A stretch of DNA of 10,908 nucleotides from Candidatus Colwellbacteria bacterium RIFCSPLOWO2_02_FULL_44_20b (GCA_001817765.1 MHIZ01000038.1:1-10908); one strand, 5' to 3'; positions 4,185-10,908 are shown, numbered from the stretch's first letter. Notes: generated by a model from the letters alone, not told the origin. Program-made: numbers and translations.

Positions 4185-6779
4185 ATGTCCTATAATCCAC
4201 AGGAAAGCGAACCGAAAATTTATAAACAATGGGAGGAATCCGGATATTTCAATCCGGATGTTTGCGTTAAGAAGGGAGTGACGAAGAAAACAGCGGAACC
4301 GTTTACAATTGTTTTGCCGCCGCCGAACGTAACTGGACGACTTCATATGGGGCACGCGGCAATGCTCGCGATTGAAGATATTCTTGTGCGTTTCAATCGG
4401 ATGCGCGGTAAGAAAACATTGTGGATTCCCGGTACCGATCACGCGGCGATCGCTACACAGTCGAAAGTAGAAAAGATTATTTACAAAGAAGAGGGAAAGA
4501 GCCGGTATGACTTGGGACGAGAGGTATTTTTGAAGCGTGTAGAACAGTACGCACAGGAGAGTCACGATACCATTGTTCACCAGGTTAAAAGCATGGGCTC
4601 GTCACTTGATTGGAGTCGTGAGGCGTATACACTTGATGAGCCGCGCTACCTCGCGGTCTATACTGCGTTTAAAAATATGTATGACGACGGACTTATTTAT
4701 CGCGGGCACCGCATTGTGAATTGGGATCCGAAAGGACAGACAACGATTTCTGACGATGAGATTGTGTATCAAGAACAGAAAACAAAGCTTTATACCTTTA
4801 AATATTCAAAGGATTTTCCGATCGCCATTGCAACAACACGGCCTGAAACAAAAGTTGGTGATACGGCTGTCGCGGTTCATCCAGATGATACACGTTACAA
4901 AAAATATATTGGGCAAGAATACAAGCTCACGTTTTGTGGCGTACCGCTTACGGTAAAAGTTGTTGCAGACAAGGAAATCGACAAGACATTCGGGACGGGT
5001 GCTGTTGGTGTGACGCCGGCGCATAGTACTATCGACTGGGAAATTGCCGAGCGACACAACCTTCCCCGCTCGCAAGTAATTGATGAGAAGGCGCGAATGA
5101 TGGTTGGTGATGAACGATTGCTTGGTAAAAAAGTTCTTGAAGCACGAGAAATAATTGTCGCGTGGCTCAAAGAAGAAAATCTTCTTATTAAAGAAGAGGA
5201 GATTACTCACAACATCGGTACGGCCGAACGAACGGGCGCTGTTGTCGAACCATTGCCAAAACTTCAGTGGTTTATCGCAGTCAACAAGAAATTTAAACTT
5301 AAAAATTCGAAAATCAAAGGAATTAAGAGTGGAAGCGAGACGACCCTGAAAGAAATTATGCGGGCGACAGTAAAGAATGGGCAAACCAAGATCTTGCCGA
5401 AGCGATTTGAAAAGATTTATTTTCATTGGATTGATAATCTCCGCGACTGGTGCATTTCTCGGCAGATTTGGTACGGACATCAGGTGCCTGCTTGGTACTG
5501 CGGTGGAGTTGAAAAATCGAGCCAGCTTAGAATGGGATTTCATAAGGACGTTGTTCCTCAGGTTTTTGATGGAAAAACAAAGACTTATCGTCTGCGAGAT
5601 TATGGTTTTAAGGTTGGTGACAAGGTCCTTTTTGAGAATTCACAAACAAGAACACTTTTTGGCTACGCTATTATAACCAAGATCGAAGAAACACGAGTCG
5701 ATAAAATCGACTACGCGGACGCAACGCATTATAAGACATATAAGAATCTTCAAGAACTTATTACTGCGTTTAAGCTTTGGAATCCTGACAAGGTAGTAAC
5801 AGCGCAGTCAAAGGCTTATCTTTATGCGTATGAGTTTCATAAGTTTTCAAAACAAGACTCTAGTGATGGGTGTGGTCAGATAATCGCCCCTCTCAATAAG
5901 CCAAAAATATGTCCGGCGTGTGGCGGTACAAAGCTTAAGCAAGATTCAGACACCTTAGACACATGGTTTTCGTCTGGTCTTTGGACGTTTTCGACGCTTG
6001 GCTGGCCCCACTTCGCCGAAACGGCTACGCGGGGCGAGCCCGGTCCAAAAAATGATTTCGCGAACTACCATCCGACGAATGTTTTGGAAACAGGTTACGA
6101 TATTCTTTTCTTTTGGATTGCCCGAATGATCTTAATGAGCGGTTACAATCTTGGCGAGATTCCGTTTGAAACCGTTTACCTTCACGGACTCGTGCGAGAT
6201 GGACAGGGACGGAAGATGTCAAAGTCGCTTGGTAATATAGTTGATCCACTTGATTTGATCGCGAAGTATGGAGCGGACGCGACTCGACTTTCACTTATCA
6301 TCGGTGCCGCACCGGGAAATGATGTAAAGCTTTCAGAAGATAAGGTGCGCGGCTATCGTAATTTCACGACAAAGATTTGGAACGCGGCACATTTTGTGAC
6401 AATGAATTATGATCCGAAGTTCGCGAAGGTGAAACCGAAATTTACCGCTGCTGACAAGAAAGATCTTCTTGAATTGAAGAAAATCAAAGTACAGGTTACA
6501 AGAGATATTGAGTCATTCAAACTTCATTCGGCGGCAGATACCTTATACCACTACTTCTGGCATACATTTGCTGATAAGATTATTGAAAGCGCAAAGTCGC
6601 GGCTTAAGAGTGAAAACAAGGCGGATAAAAAGGCAGCATTTGAAGTACTTTCAACCATTCTTCTTACATCGCTTACGATGTTGCATCCATTTATCCCCTT
6701 TGTGACCGAGACTATTTATCAAGATTTGCCTTTTAGAAAAGCAAAATCGCGGCCAATGCTCCTTGTGGAACAATGGTAA
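4185..6779 (+). CDS. valS: Valine--tRNA ligase with an internal ASCH domain and no C-terminal arm
   Basis: ValRS charges tRNA-Val with valine in the cytoplasm. Class Ia signatures are clear: PPPNVTGRLHMGH (45-57, HIGH box), the CP1 editing domain with ATTRPET (216-222), and GRKMSKSLGN (675-684, KMSKS). PPPNVTG favours ValRS over IleRS. FSSGLWTFSTLGWP also fits. Between AWYC (C439) and the continuation GCGQIIAP...CPACGG (C563, C576, C579) lies a 123-residue insert that splits the zinc ribbon. Residues 463-553 of it look like an ASCH/PUA-like domain. After the anticodon-binding helices (SLTMLHPFIPFVTETIYQ) the protein stops at VEQW, so the linker and coiled-coil arm of typical ValRS are missing. 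Without the insert it would be about 740 residues, against about 880-950 for common bacterial enzymes. ATG 4185 has only a weak GGAAG 10 nt upstream. Its stop overlaps the next gene by 7 nt. Confidence 0.96.
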   Translation: MSYNPQESEPKIYKQWEESGYFNPDVCVKKGVTKKTAEPFTIVLPPPNVTGRLHMGHAAMLAIEDILVRFNRMRGKKTLWIPGTDHAAIATQSKVEKIIYKEEGKSRYDLGREVFLKRVEQYAQESHDTIVHQVKSMGSSLDWSREAYTLDEPRYLAVYTAFKNMYDDGLIYRGHRIVNWDPKGQTTISDDEIVYQEQKTKLYTFKYSKDFPIAIATTRPETKVGDTAVAVHPDDTRYKKYIGQEYKLTFCGVPLTVKVVADKEIDKTFGTGAVGVTPAHSTIDWEIAERHNLPRSQVIDEKARMMVGDERLLGKKVLEAREIIVAWLKEENLLIKEEEITHNIGTAERTGAVVEPLPKLQWFIAVNKKFKLKNSKIKGIKSGSETTLKEIMRATVKNGQTKILPKRFEKIYFHWIDNLRDWCISRQIWYGHQVPAWYCGGVEKSSQLRMGFHKDVVPQVFDGKTKTYRLRDYGFKVGDKVLFENSQTRTLFGYAIITKIEETRVDKIDYADATHYKTYKNLQELITAFKLWNPDKVVTAQSKAYLYAYEFHKFSKQDSSDGCGQIIAPLNKPKICPACGGTKLKQDSDTLDTWFSSGLWTFSTLGWPHFAETATRGEPGPKNDFANYHPTNVLETGYDILFFWIARMILMSGYNLGEIPFETVYLHGLVRDGQGRKMSKSLGNIVDPLDLIAKYGADATRLSLIIGAAPGNDVKLSEDKVRGYRNFTTKIWNAAHFVTMNYDPKFAKVKPKFTAADKKDLLELKKIKVQVTRDIESFKLHSAADTLYHYFWHTFADKIIESAKSRLKSENKADKKAAFEVLSTILLTSLTMLHPFIPFVTETIYQDLPFRKAKSRPMLLVEQW
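5571..5843 (+). other. ASCH (PUA-like) domain-coding insert within valS
   Basis: Codons 463-553 of valS contain the ordered features of the ASCH superfamily: a GKTKTYRLRDY start with the GKKT-R pattern, KVGDKVLF, a glycine-led FGYAIITKIEETR strand pair, a helix NLQELITAFK, and a closing aromatic strand AYLYAYEFHKF. Flanking residues 441-462 and 554-562 connect it to the zinc ribbon. ASCH domains are related to PUA and are proposed RNA-binding modules. The assignment rests on motif recognition by eye; a role in tRNA-Val binding is inference. Confidence 0.72.
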
Positions 6780-7465
6780 ACTACGATTCGATTCCCATTA
6801 TTTTCGGACTTGGCACTTTGCCGAGTTTGGCCTGGCTTATTTTCTTTTTACAAGAAGATGAGCATCCCGAACCGAAGCGGTATATTTTTCTCGCGTTTCT
6901 TGGTGGGGCAGTTGTTACGTTTTTCGCCCTTTTACTTCAAATTGTTTTAAATATACGTCTTTCCGGACTTGAAATCAGCCAGCTTTCCCCTCTTTCGCTT
7001 GTCGGCGCCGCTTTTATCGAGGAAGTCGCGAAGTTTGGGATTATCTACCTTCTTATTGCCCGTAATAAAAAGGTTTTTGACGAGCCGCTTGACGCGATGA
7101 TTTATATGATTACGGCGGCCTTGGGATTCGCTGCTGTTGAGAACATCCTCAATGTCGCGCAAGCAATTGATCCAATCGGCATTGTTACACTTCGTTTTAT
7201 CGGCTCGACATTGCTTCACGCCCTTGCCTCTGCCTTTGTTGGTTACTACTGGGCGCACGGTATGATTAAAAAGCGGCTTGGTTCATTCATTTTTTTTGGA
7301 CTTCTTGTTGGCACTACTTTGCACACTCTTTTTAATTATTTTATAATTAACTTTGATCAGAAGATTTACGCAACATTACTTTTGGTTTTCGTCGCCTTCT
7401 TTGTTTTTGCTGATTTCGAGAAAATAAAACACGAGGAACAATCACATGAAATTACACAAGGATAA
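6773..7465 (+). CDS. PrsW-family intramembrane metalloprotease (M82, CPBP-like)
   Basis: A 230-residue polytopic membrane protein. Family motifs are all present inside hydrophobic helices: EEVAK (E83, E84, K87), the second motif around AAVEN (E123, N124), a histidine in GSTLLHALAS (H149) and a last motif LHTLFNYF (H184, N188). The glutamates and histidines are the presumed metal and catalytic residues. In Bacillus subtilis, PrsW cleaves the anti-sigma factor RsiW at site 1; other relatives have unknown substrates. No anti-sigma or sigma factor gene is visible here, so the substrate is not known. The ATG at 6773 overlaps the last 7 nt of valS, and the 3' end overlaps the Hsp20 gene by 20 nt, which suggests coupled translation in one operon. 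A short charged tail follows the final membrane helix. It could also be called a generic CPBP-type protease, but the motif order favours PrsW. Confidence 0.88.
   Translation: MVNYDSIPIIFGLGTLPSLAWLIFFLQEDEHPEPKRYIFLAFLGGAVVTFFALLLQIVLNIRLSGLEISQLSPLSLVGAAFIEEVAKFGIIYLLIARNKKVFDEPLDAMIYMITAALGFAAVENILNVAQAIDPIGIVTLRFIGSTLLHALASAFVGYYWAHGMIKKRLGSFIFFGLLVGTTLHTLFNYFIINFDQKIYATLLLVFVAFFVFADFEKIKHEEQSHEITQG
7433..7437 (+). promoter_or_regulatory. Shine-Dalgarno site of the Hsp20 gene
   Basis: GAGGA lies 8 nt before the ATG at 7446, inside the end of the PrsW reading frame. It is one of the few convincing ribosome binding sites in the window and decides the start of the Hsp20 gene. Confidence 0.65.
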
Positions 7466-7868
7466 TTCGGAGGGAGAACTTGTCGAACATCTTCATATCG
7501 ACGATCCCGCACCGTCGGAAGATCTTTTTGATGTCGGCGAAGGACAGCTTACTGTTGATGTGTACCAGACACCAAGTGAGCTTGTTATCGAATCGACAAT
7601 CGCGGGAGTGAATCCTGATGATCTTGATATTTCAATTACCAGCGAATCAGTTACTATCAAGGGCGAACGACGAAAGATGGAAGAGGTAACCGAGGGAGAT
7701 TATTTTTATCAGGAGTGCTATTGGGGAAAGTTTTCACGTTCGATTATATTGCCTCAAGAAATTGACGCTGAAAAAGCTGACGCGTCTTTGAAGAATGGGG
7801 TTTTGAAGATTGTTTTGCCGAAGCTTGTTCGGGACAAAAATAAAAAACTTAAGGTAAAGATGGAATAA
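7446..7868 (+). CDS. Hsp20/alpha-crystallin small heat shock protein
   Basis: Small heat shock proteins are ATP-independent holdases that bind unfolding proteins in the cytoplasm, usually as oligomers. The 140-residue protein has a short acidic N-terminal arm (1-30), then an alpha-crystallin domain at about 33-127. In it one sees LTVDVYQTPSELVIESTIAG, the DLDISI and VTIKGERR strands, the aromatic-rich YQECYWGKFSRSIILP, and the signature NGVLKIVLPK with G118, V119 and L120. The C-terminal extension is short and basic (KKLKVKME), with LKV as a possible degenerate form of the usual IxI anchor, so large oligomers may be weak. The start ATG overlaps the PrsW gene by 20 nt and has GAGGA 8 nt upstream. 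It is the last gene of the valS unit and is followed by a hairpin terminator. No CIRCE or other heat-shock operator is seen. Confidence 0.93.
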   Translation: MKLHKDNSEGELVEHLHIDDPAPSEDLFDVGEGQLTVDVYQTPSELVIESTIAGVNPDDLDISITSESVTIKGERRKMEEVTEGDYFYQECYWGKFSRSIILPQEIDAEKADASLKNGVLKIVLPKLVRDKNKKLKVKME

Positions 7869-7885
7869 AACTATGAATTGCTAAT

Positions 7886-7914
7886 AATAAAACCGGTGAA
7901 AAGCCGGTTTTATT
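7886..7914. terminator. Bidirectional intrinsic terminator between hsp20 and def
   Basis: An 11-bp stem (AATAAAACCGG at 7886-7896 with CCGGTTTTATT at 7904-7914) encloses a 7-nt loop TGAAAAG. On the plus strand it is followed by more T (to 7918), giving a good U-tract for the Hsp20 transcript. On the minus strand the stem ends in TTTTATTATTA, a weaker U-tract for def. The def stop codon (7910-7912) is part of the stem. Confidence 0.85.
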
Positions 7915-8482
7915 TTTTCTCCTTGTCTTCGCTCTTTCTTTTACGATCTCGCTCGGCGATGCGTCTTTCAATCGCTGTATCAGTAGCTAAATCTTTACTG
8001 TTTCTTACGCGATCAAGAAAGAGGATGCCTTCAATATGATCGTGTTCATGCTGGAACACTCGAGCGCCTAGATTTTCTAATGTTTCTTTTACTTTTTTTC
8101 CGACACGATTTGTATATTCAACCTTGATTGATGTGTGACGTGAAACTTTTCCTGCAAGCTTTGGAATACTGAGGCACCCTTCCCAACCTTTTTCGGTTTC
8201 TTCGGAAACTTCGATGATTGCGGGATTTATAACAACACGAAGTTTTGTTTCTGGAATATCGGGATTGTCTCGGTCTTTATAGGAGTTAATAAGAAACAGA
8301 CGAAGCGATTCATATACTTGCGGGGCGGCAAGACCAATGCCGTTTGCCTCTTGCATTGTTATAACCATATCGTCAATAAGCTCCTGGATTTTTGGGTCGT
8401 TTATGTTTTCAATGGGTTTCGCTTTCTTGTGGAGGACGGGTTCACCGAGCTCAGCGATGAGCTTTTTTTGGGGTTTGCGCAT
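7910..8482 (-). CDS. def: Peptide deformylase
   Basis: Peptide deformylase removes the formyl group from the N-terminal methionine of new proteins at the ribosome. All three motifs are intact: GIGLAAPQ (48-55), EGCLS (101-105, metal ligand C103) and QHEHDHIEG (144-152, with H145, H149 and catalytic E146). Length is 190 residues, slightly long because of a highly charged tail from about 172 (many R, K, E, D). The ATG at 8482 gives a normal N terminus (PQKKLIAELGEPVLHKKAKPI in place). AAGG overlaps the upstream stop codon at 8497-8500, but 14 nt from the ATG is far for a ribosome site. It lies 16 nt after the surface-protein gene and is probably co-transcribed with it. Its stop codon is inside the terminator hairpin. 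Confidence 0.96.
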   Translation of the reverse strand: MRKPQKKLIAELGEPVLHKKAKPIENINDPKIQELIDDMVITMQEANGIGLAAPQVYESLRLFLINSYKDRDNPDIPETKLRVVINPAIIEVSEETEKGWEGCLSIPKLAGKVSRHTSIKVEYTNRVGKKVKETLENLGARVFQHEHDHIEGILFLDRVRNSKDLATDTAIERRIAERDRKRKSEDKEKK

Positions 8483-8498
8483 AGTTAGAAATTTTTCC

Positions 8499-10908
8499 TT
8501 AGTACTTCAAGAGATTTCCGTAGACGGACTGCGTGCCGTCGTCGAGATAGACTTGGAATGTATCGTTCGAGATTGCTTTTGACGTATCTACTTCTACAGC
8601 AATTGTTAGCTTTTGACCAGCAACCATTTGGTATGGCGGGTTAAATGTAATGACTGATGTGGCGCCGGCCGTGGTACCTGACCAATCCGTACCAACTCCG
8701 ATAATGTCGCTTAAACCGCTTGGAGTTAGCGCTCTTACAATCGGCTTCTGTGTTACCGGCACTCGAGTATTGATGTTACCACTTCGTCTCAGTGTGAGTG
8801 TTGTGAGTGTTGGCGCAAGATTTGTTTTATTTTTGATATCAAAAAGGGCAACTACCTGATTTGATGAACTAATTACGGTCATATTCGCGTATCCTAAAGA
8901 ATTAGGATTTAATGTTACGTCCAGAATATTATCTCCAACGTTCAATGGGAAGATGTTTTGTGATGTGGAGGTTTGGGTCGGCGTTGGAGCTGGTGGAACA
9001 ACTATTGTTGCTGATGGCGCTGCTGATTGAACTTTGAGCTCTGGATACGTTTGAGTTTGTGATTGTACTTCAAGCGTGCCGTTCGATCCGCCACAGACTC
9101 CGTTTAATACTACCCTTGTTCTTGGACCGACACGACCATAACCAGAATCGCCTACTCTACTTACCACACCGTATTTCAATTGAGCGCGTCCAACGGCGCG
9201 TGTCGTGAGCGGGCCGTAGTATCCTGTTACGAGTCCTTCAGGATAAATGTCTGTCCCGAGATTTTTTAGTTTTTCCTGAAGTTTTCGAACTTCGTCATTC
9301 TGATTTCCTTCATCGAGTTCTCTTGTAAGTTCGGCGCAGAGACTTGAGATCATTGGTGTGCTTTGATTTATTCCTTGACTACTGCTTGGTGGGACTGCCT
9401 GCCCACTACCTTGAAGAAAGGGTGTACTTCCCTGCAAAGACTGCGATGGATAGGTTGTTTGAACTTGCGGGGTTGTTTGGGTTGGGGCTGTTGACGGTTG
9501 TGATGGGGTTGTCTGTGGCGTCTGGGTTTGAGTTGTCGGTTGAGTTCCCGCCGCGTAGACTATTACTTCGATTGGAGCTGTTCCTTGGCCAGCGTTATTT
9601 TTGCACGTAAGTTTGTAGGCGTGCGAACTAGCTCTTGTTGGCGTGATTGTTTGTTCAGTTACTGAACTTGAAGCTGTTTTAGAACCAGACCAGTCCCCCC
9701 AGGCTTCGCAGGAAGTCGCGTTGTTAGTCGCGTACCATGAGAGCACTATTGAATCGCCGAGTGTTATGGAGTTTTTACTTACCTTTAAAACCGTGTAGGG
9801 TTTGTAGATGGTTTCTGTTTGCCAGCGGACAGGAACTCCTGGCTTCAGATATATCTTTCCGTCCGATTGACGAATAAGTTCGCTTTCTGAGTAATACTTC
9901 AGGTAATCAGGATTTGATACATATGTTGATCCATCAGGAAGATAGCTTTGAGTTTGTGTTGTTGACGATGGAGTAGGCGTTGATACGGCTGAGGGAGTTC
10001 CGACAGTTACTGTTACTGTCTTTGTGCTTTCTCCTGAATTGTTCTTGCATTTTAACGTGTAGTTATACGTACCTTTGCTTAAGGGTTTTATTCCTTCATA
10101 TGCCCAACCTCCTGTCGCGGATTTTGCTCCCGGCCACCATTCAGAACCAGAGCATGAAGCGGGTGTGCTGCTTACAACTTTATAAGAAAGCGTTGACGAT
10201 TCGCCTAGGGAAATACTTGTCGGGCTCGCGCTTAATGTAATTTGAGGGATGTTCGGCTCGGCAGAGACGAGCGCGTATACCATTACTGTCGCAGTATTGC
10301 CGTATCCGGCGTTATTTTTACAGCGAAGCGAGTAAGTGTACATTTTGCCGCCTTGCGCGATTGGGACTGTTTCGTTTATCCAGCTTGAACTCGCGTTTTT
10401 ATTTCCGTTCCAATCGCCGGACGCTTCGCAACTTGTCGGACTATTTGTTGCTGACCATGAGAGTGTTGTTGAGGTTCCGCCCGAAGGCACGCTTACCGTT
10501 ACTGATGACTGATTGCCAATATTTAAAGCTACATACGGGGCGGACGTTTGGGTTTGTTGAGATCCAGAAGAAGGAATTGGGGTGCTTGTTGGTGTCGGAT
10601 TTACTTTTACCGTTACATTTACGGTATTGCCGTATCCGCCGCTGTTCGCGCATTTTAATGAATAGGTAAACGTACCGCTCGATGGAGGGGTGACTGTTTC
10701 GTTCAACCACGTTGATGAAGCTGTTTTATTACCACTCCAGGCGCCAGATGCCTCACAGGAAGTCGCGTTGTTTGTCGATGACCAAGAAAGAGTTACTGAT
10801 TGGCCCTGGGTGATTTCTGCTGAGGCGTTGTTACTAATATTTAAAGCTGTATAGGGCGGATTTACAGTTGTCGTTGTTGGAGGTGGGGTTGTTGTTGAAG
10901 TTGAATTT
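8499..10908 (-). CDS. Large secreted/surface protein: Ig-like two-Cys repeats, Thr/Pro/Gln linker, peptidoglycan-binding domain (5' end outside window)
   Basis: The frame is open to the window edge, so the N terminus and signal peptide are not seen. A TTG at 10706 is an internal leucine codon inside a repeat, not a start. About 802 residues are visible. In order: Thr/Pro-rich linker; Ig-like repeat (18-102); short linker; repeat two (124-213); repeat three (221-303); a unique segment rich in Tyr (323-370); repeat four (369-452); a Thr/Gln/Pro/Ser linker (453-520); a peptidoglycan-binding-1 domain (523-607) with EVRKLQEKLKNLG, VTGYYGPLTTRAV and VGPRTRVVL, bracketed by Cys; another linker; and a 150-residue beta-rich C-terminal domain ending in GNLLKY. 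Each Ig-like repeat has a Cys in TSCEA or ASCSG and another in LxCxN. I infer a cell-wall-associated surface protein with disulfide-stabilised domains. No sortase motif or C-terminal membrane anchor is visible. It is followed by def. Confidence 0.88.
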   Translation of the reverse strand, partial: NSTSTTTPPPTTTTVNPPYTALNISNNASAEITQGQSVTLSWSSTNNATSCEASGAWSGNKTASSTWLNETVTPPSSGTFTYSLKCANSGGYGNTVNVTVKVNPTPTSTPIPSSGSQQTQTSAPYVALNIGNQSSVTVSVPSGGTSTTLSWSATNSPTSCEASGDWNGNKNASSSWINETVPIAQGGKMYTYSLRCKNNAGYGNTATVMVYALVSAEPNIPQITLSASPTSISLGESSTLSYKVVSSTPASCSGSEWWPGAKSATGGWAYEGIKPLSKGTYNYTLKCKNNSGESTKTVTVTVGTPSAVSTPTPSSTTQTQSYLPDGSTYVSNPDYLKYYSESELIRQSDGKIYLKPGVPVRWQTETIYKPYTVLKVSKNSITLGDSIVLSWYATNNATSCEAWGDWSGSKTASSSVTEQTITPTRASSHAYKLTCKNNAGQGTAPIEVIVYAAGTQPTTQTQTPQTTPSQPSTAPTQTTPQVQTTYPSQSLQGSTPFLQGSGQAVPPSSSQGINQSTPMISSLCAELTRELDEGNQNDEVRKLQEKLKNLGTDIYPEGLVTGYYGPLTTRAVGRAQLKYGVVSRVGDSGYGRVGPRTRVVLNGVCGGSNGTLEVQSQTQTYPELKVQSAAPSATIVVPPAPTPTQTSTSQNIFPLNVGDNILDVTLNPNSLGYANMTVISSSNQVVALFDIKNKTNLAPTLTTLTLRRSGNINTRVPVTQKPIVRALTPSGLSDIIGVGTDWSGTTAGATSVITFNPPYQMVAGQKLTIAVEVDTSKAISNDTFQVYLDDGTQSVYGNLLKY
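9087..9341 (-). other. Peptidoglycan-binding-1 domain within the surface protein
   Basis: Visible residues 523-607 contain the helix EVRKLQEKLKNLG, the TGYYGPLTTRAVGRAQ core and the VGPRTRVVLNG end of the PG_binding_1 fold. Cysteines stand just before (LCAEL) and just after (GVCGG) and could close the domain by a disulfide. It is the likely cell-wall attachment module. Confidence 0.85.
9552..9803 (-). repeat. Ig-like two-cysteine repeat 4 (coding)
   Basis: Encodes VLKVSKNSITLGDSIVLSW, then TSCEAWGDWSGSKTAS and AYKLTCKNNAGQG. Same module as the other three, with the Cys pair kept. It is separated from repeat 3 by a unique segment of about 48 residues. Confidence 0.85.
9999..10247 (-). repeat. 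Ig-like two-cysteine repeat 3 (coding, most divergent)
   Basis: Encodes ITLSASPTSISLGESSTLSY, then ASCSGSEWWPGAKSATGG and YTLKCKNNSGEST. The Trp-containing turn and both cysteines are kept, but the first Cys motif differs from TSCEA. Confidence 0.85.
10269..10538 (-). repeat. Ig-like two-cysteine repeat 2 (coding)
   Basis: Encodes PYVALNIGNQSSVTVSV, then TSCEASGDWNGNKNASSSW and YSLRCKNNAGYGNT. It is closest in wording to repeat 1. Confidence 0.87.
10602..10856 (-). repeat. Ig-like two-cysteine repeat 1 (coding)
   Basis: Encodes PYTALNISNNASAEITQG, then TSCEASGAWSGNKTASSTW and YSLKCANSGGYGNT. It begins after a Thr/Pro linker that reaches the window edge, so further repeats may lie upstream. 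Confidence 0.86.

Noticed and set aside
4098..4580. 160-codon minus-strand frame over the tsaD-valS junction
   Set aside because: It runs antisense through the heptad array and the ValRS HIGH region. The protein looks random, and its length is explained by the array having no stop codons on that strand.
4806..5543. 245-codon open frame on the minus strand inside valS
   Set aside because: It lies fully antisense to strongly conserved ValRS motifs, its predicted protein has no family-like pattern (rich in Arg, Asn, Phe, Cys), and no start signal is seen. It is a shadow of the coding bias of valS.
10441..10710. Minus-strand 89-codon frame and several plus-strand frames over the surface protein
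   Set aside because: They overlap the repeated Ig-like coding frame, which is open over 2.4 kb and has clear domains. The alternatives have no recognisable pattern.

Overview
This window looks like a piece of a Candidate Phyla Radiation (Patescibacteria), Parcubacteria-type genome. This is inferred from several signs together. Shine-Dalgarno signals are sparse and genes are packed tightly. The tRNA has no encoded CCA. TsaD carries lineage-style changes and ValRS is remodelled. A large secreted protein joins repeated two-cysteine Ig-like domains to a peptidoglycan-binding domain, an architecture I associate with Parcubacteria. TGA is not needed as a sense codon in any gene seen here.

Layout. 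(1) 1-791, plus strand: the C-terminal 262 codons of recG. (2) 836-2380, minus: a membrane-anchored beta-propeller-like protein of unknown role. It is flanked by a 17-bp exact direct repeat. The distal copy lies in a frameshifted relic of a second recG 3' end (2401-2482), so this block looks like an insertion or duplication at the recG terminus. (3) 2536-2943, minus: a small DoxX-family membrane protein with an extended -10 just upstream of its start. (4) 2978-3049, plus: tRNA-Glu(UUC). (5) 3095-4126, plus: tsaD, bracketed by two arrays of a 7-bp NNNGTAG repeat. (6) 4185-7868, plus: valS, a PrsW-family membrane protease and an Hsp20 chaperone, joined by overlapping reading frames. (7) 7886-7914: a hairpin serving as terminator between convergent units. 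(8) 7910-10908, minus: a large surface protein (5' end outside the window) followed 16 nt later by def.

How the genes fit together. tRNA-Glu, TsaD (t6A37 modification of ANN-decoding tRNAs), ValRS and peptide deformylase are all translation functions. PrsW and Hsp20 are envelope-stress and protein-quality functions tied to valS by overlap. The propeller, DoxX and Ig/peptidoglycan-binding proteins belong to the cell envelope.

The most unusual items are the ASCH (PUA-like) domain inserted between the zinc-ribbon cysteines of ValRS, the loss of the usual ValRS C-terminal arm, the recG relic flanking the propeller gene, and the heptad arrays around tsaD. No CRISPR array, transposase, recombinase or defence operon is visible. 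No gene-free stretch longer than 300 bases exists in the window.
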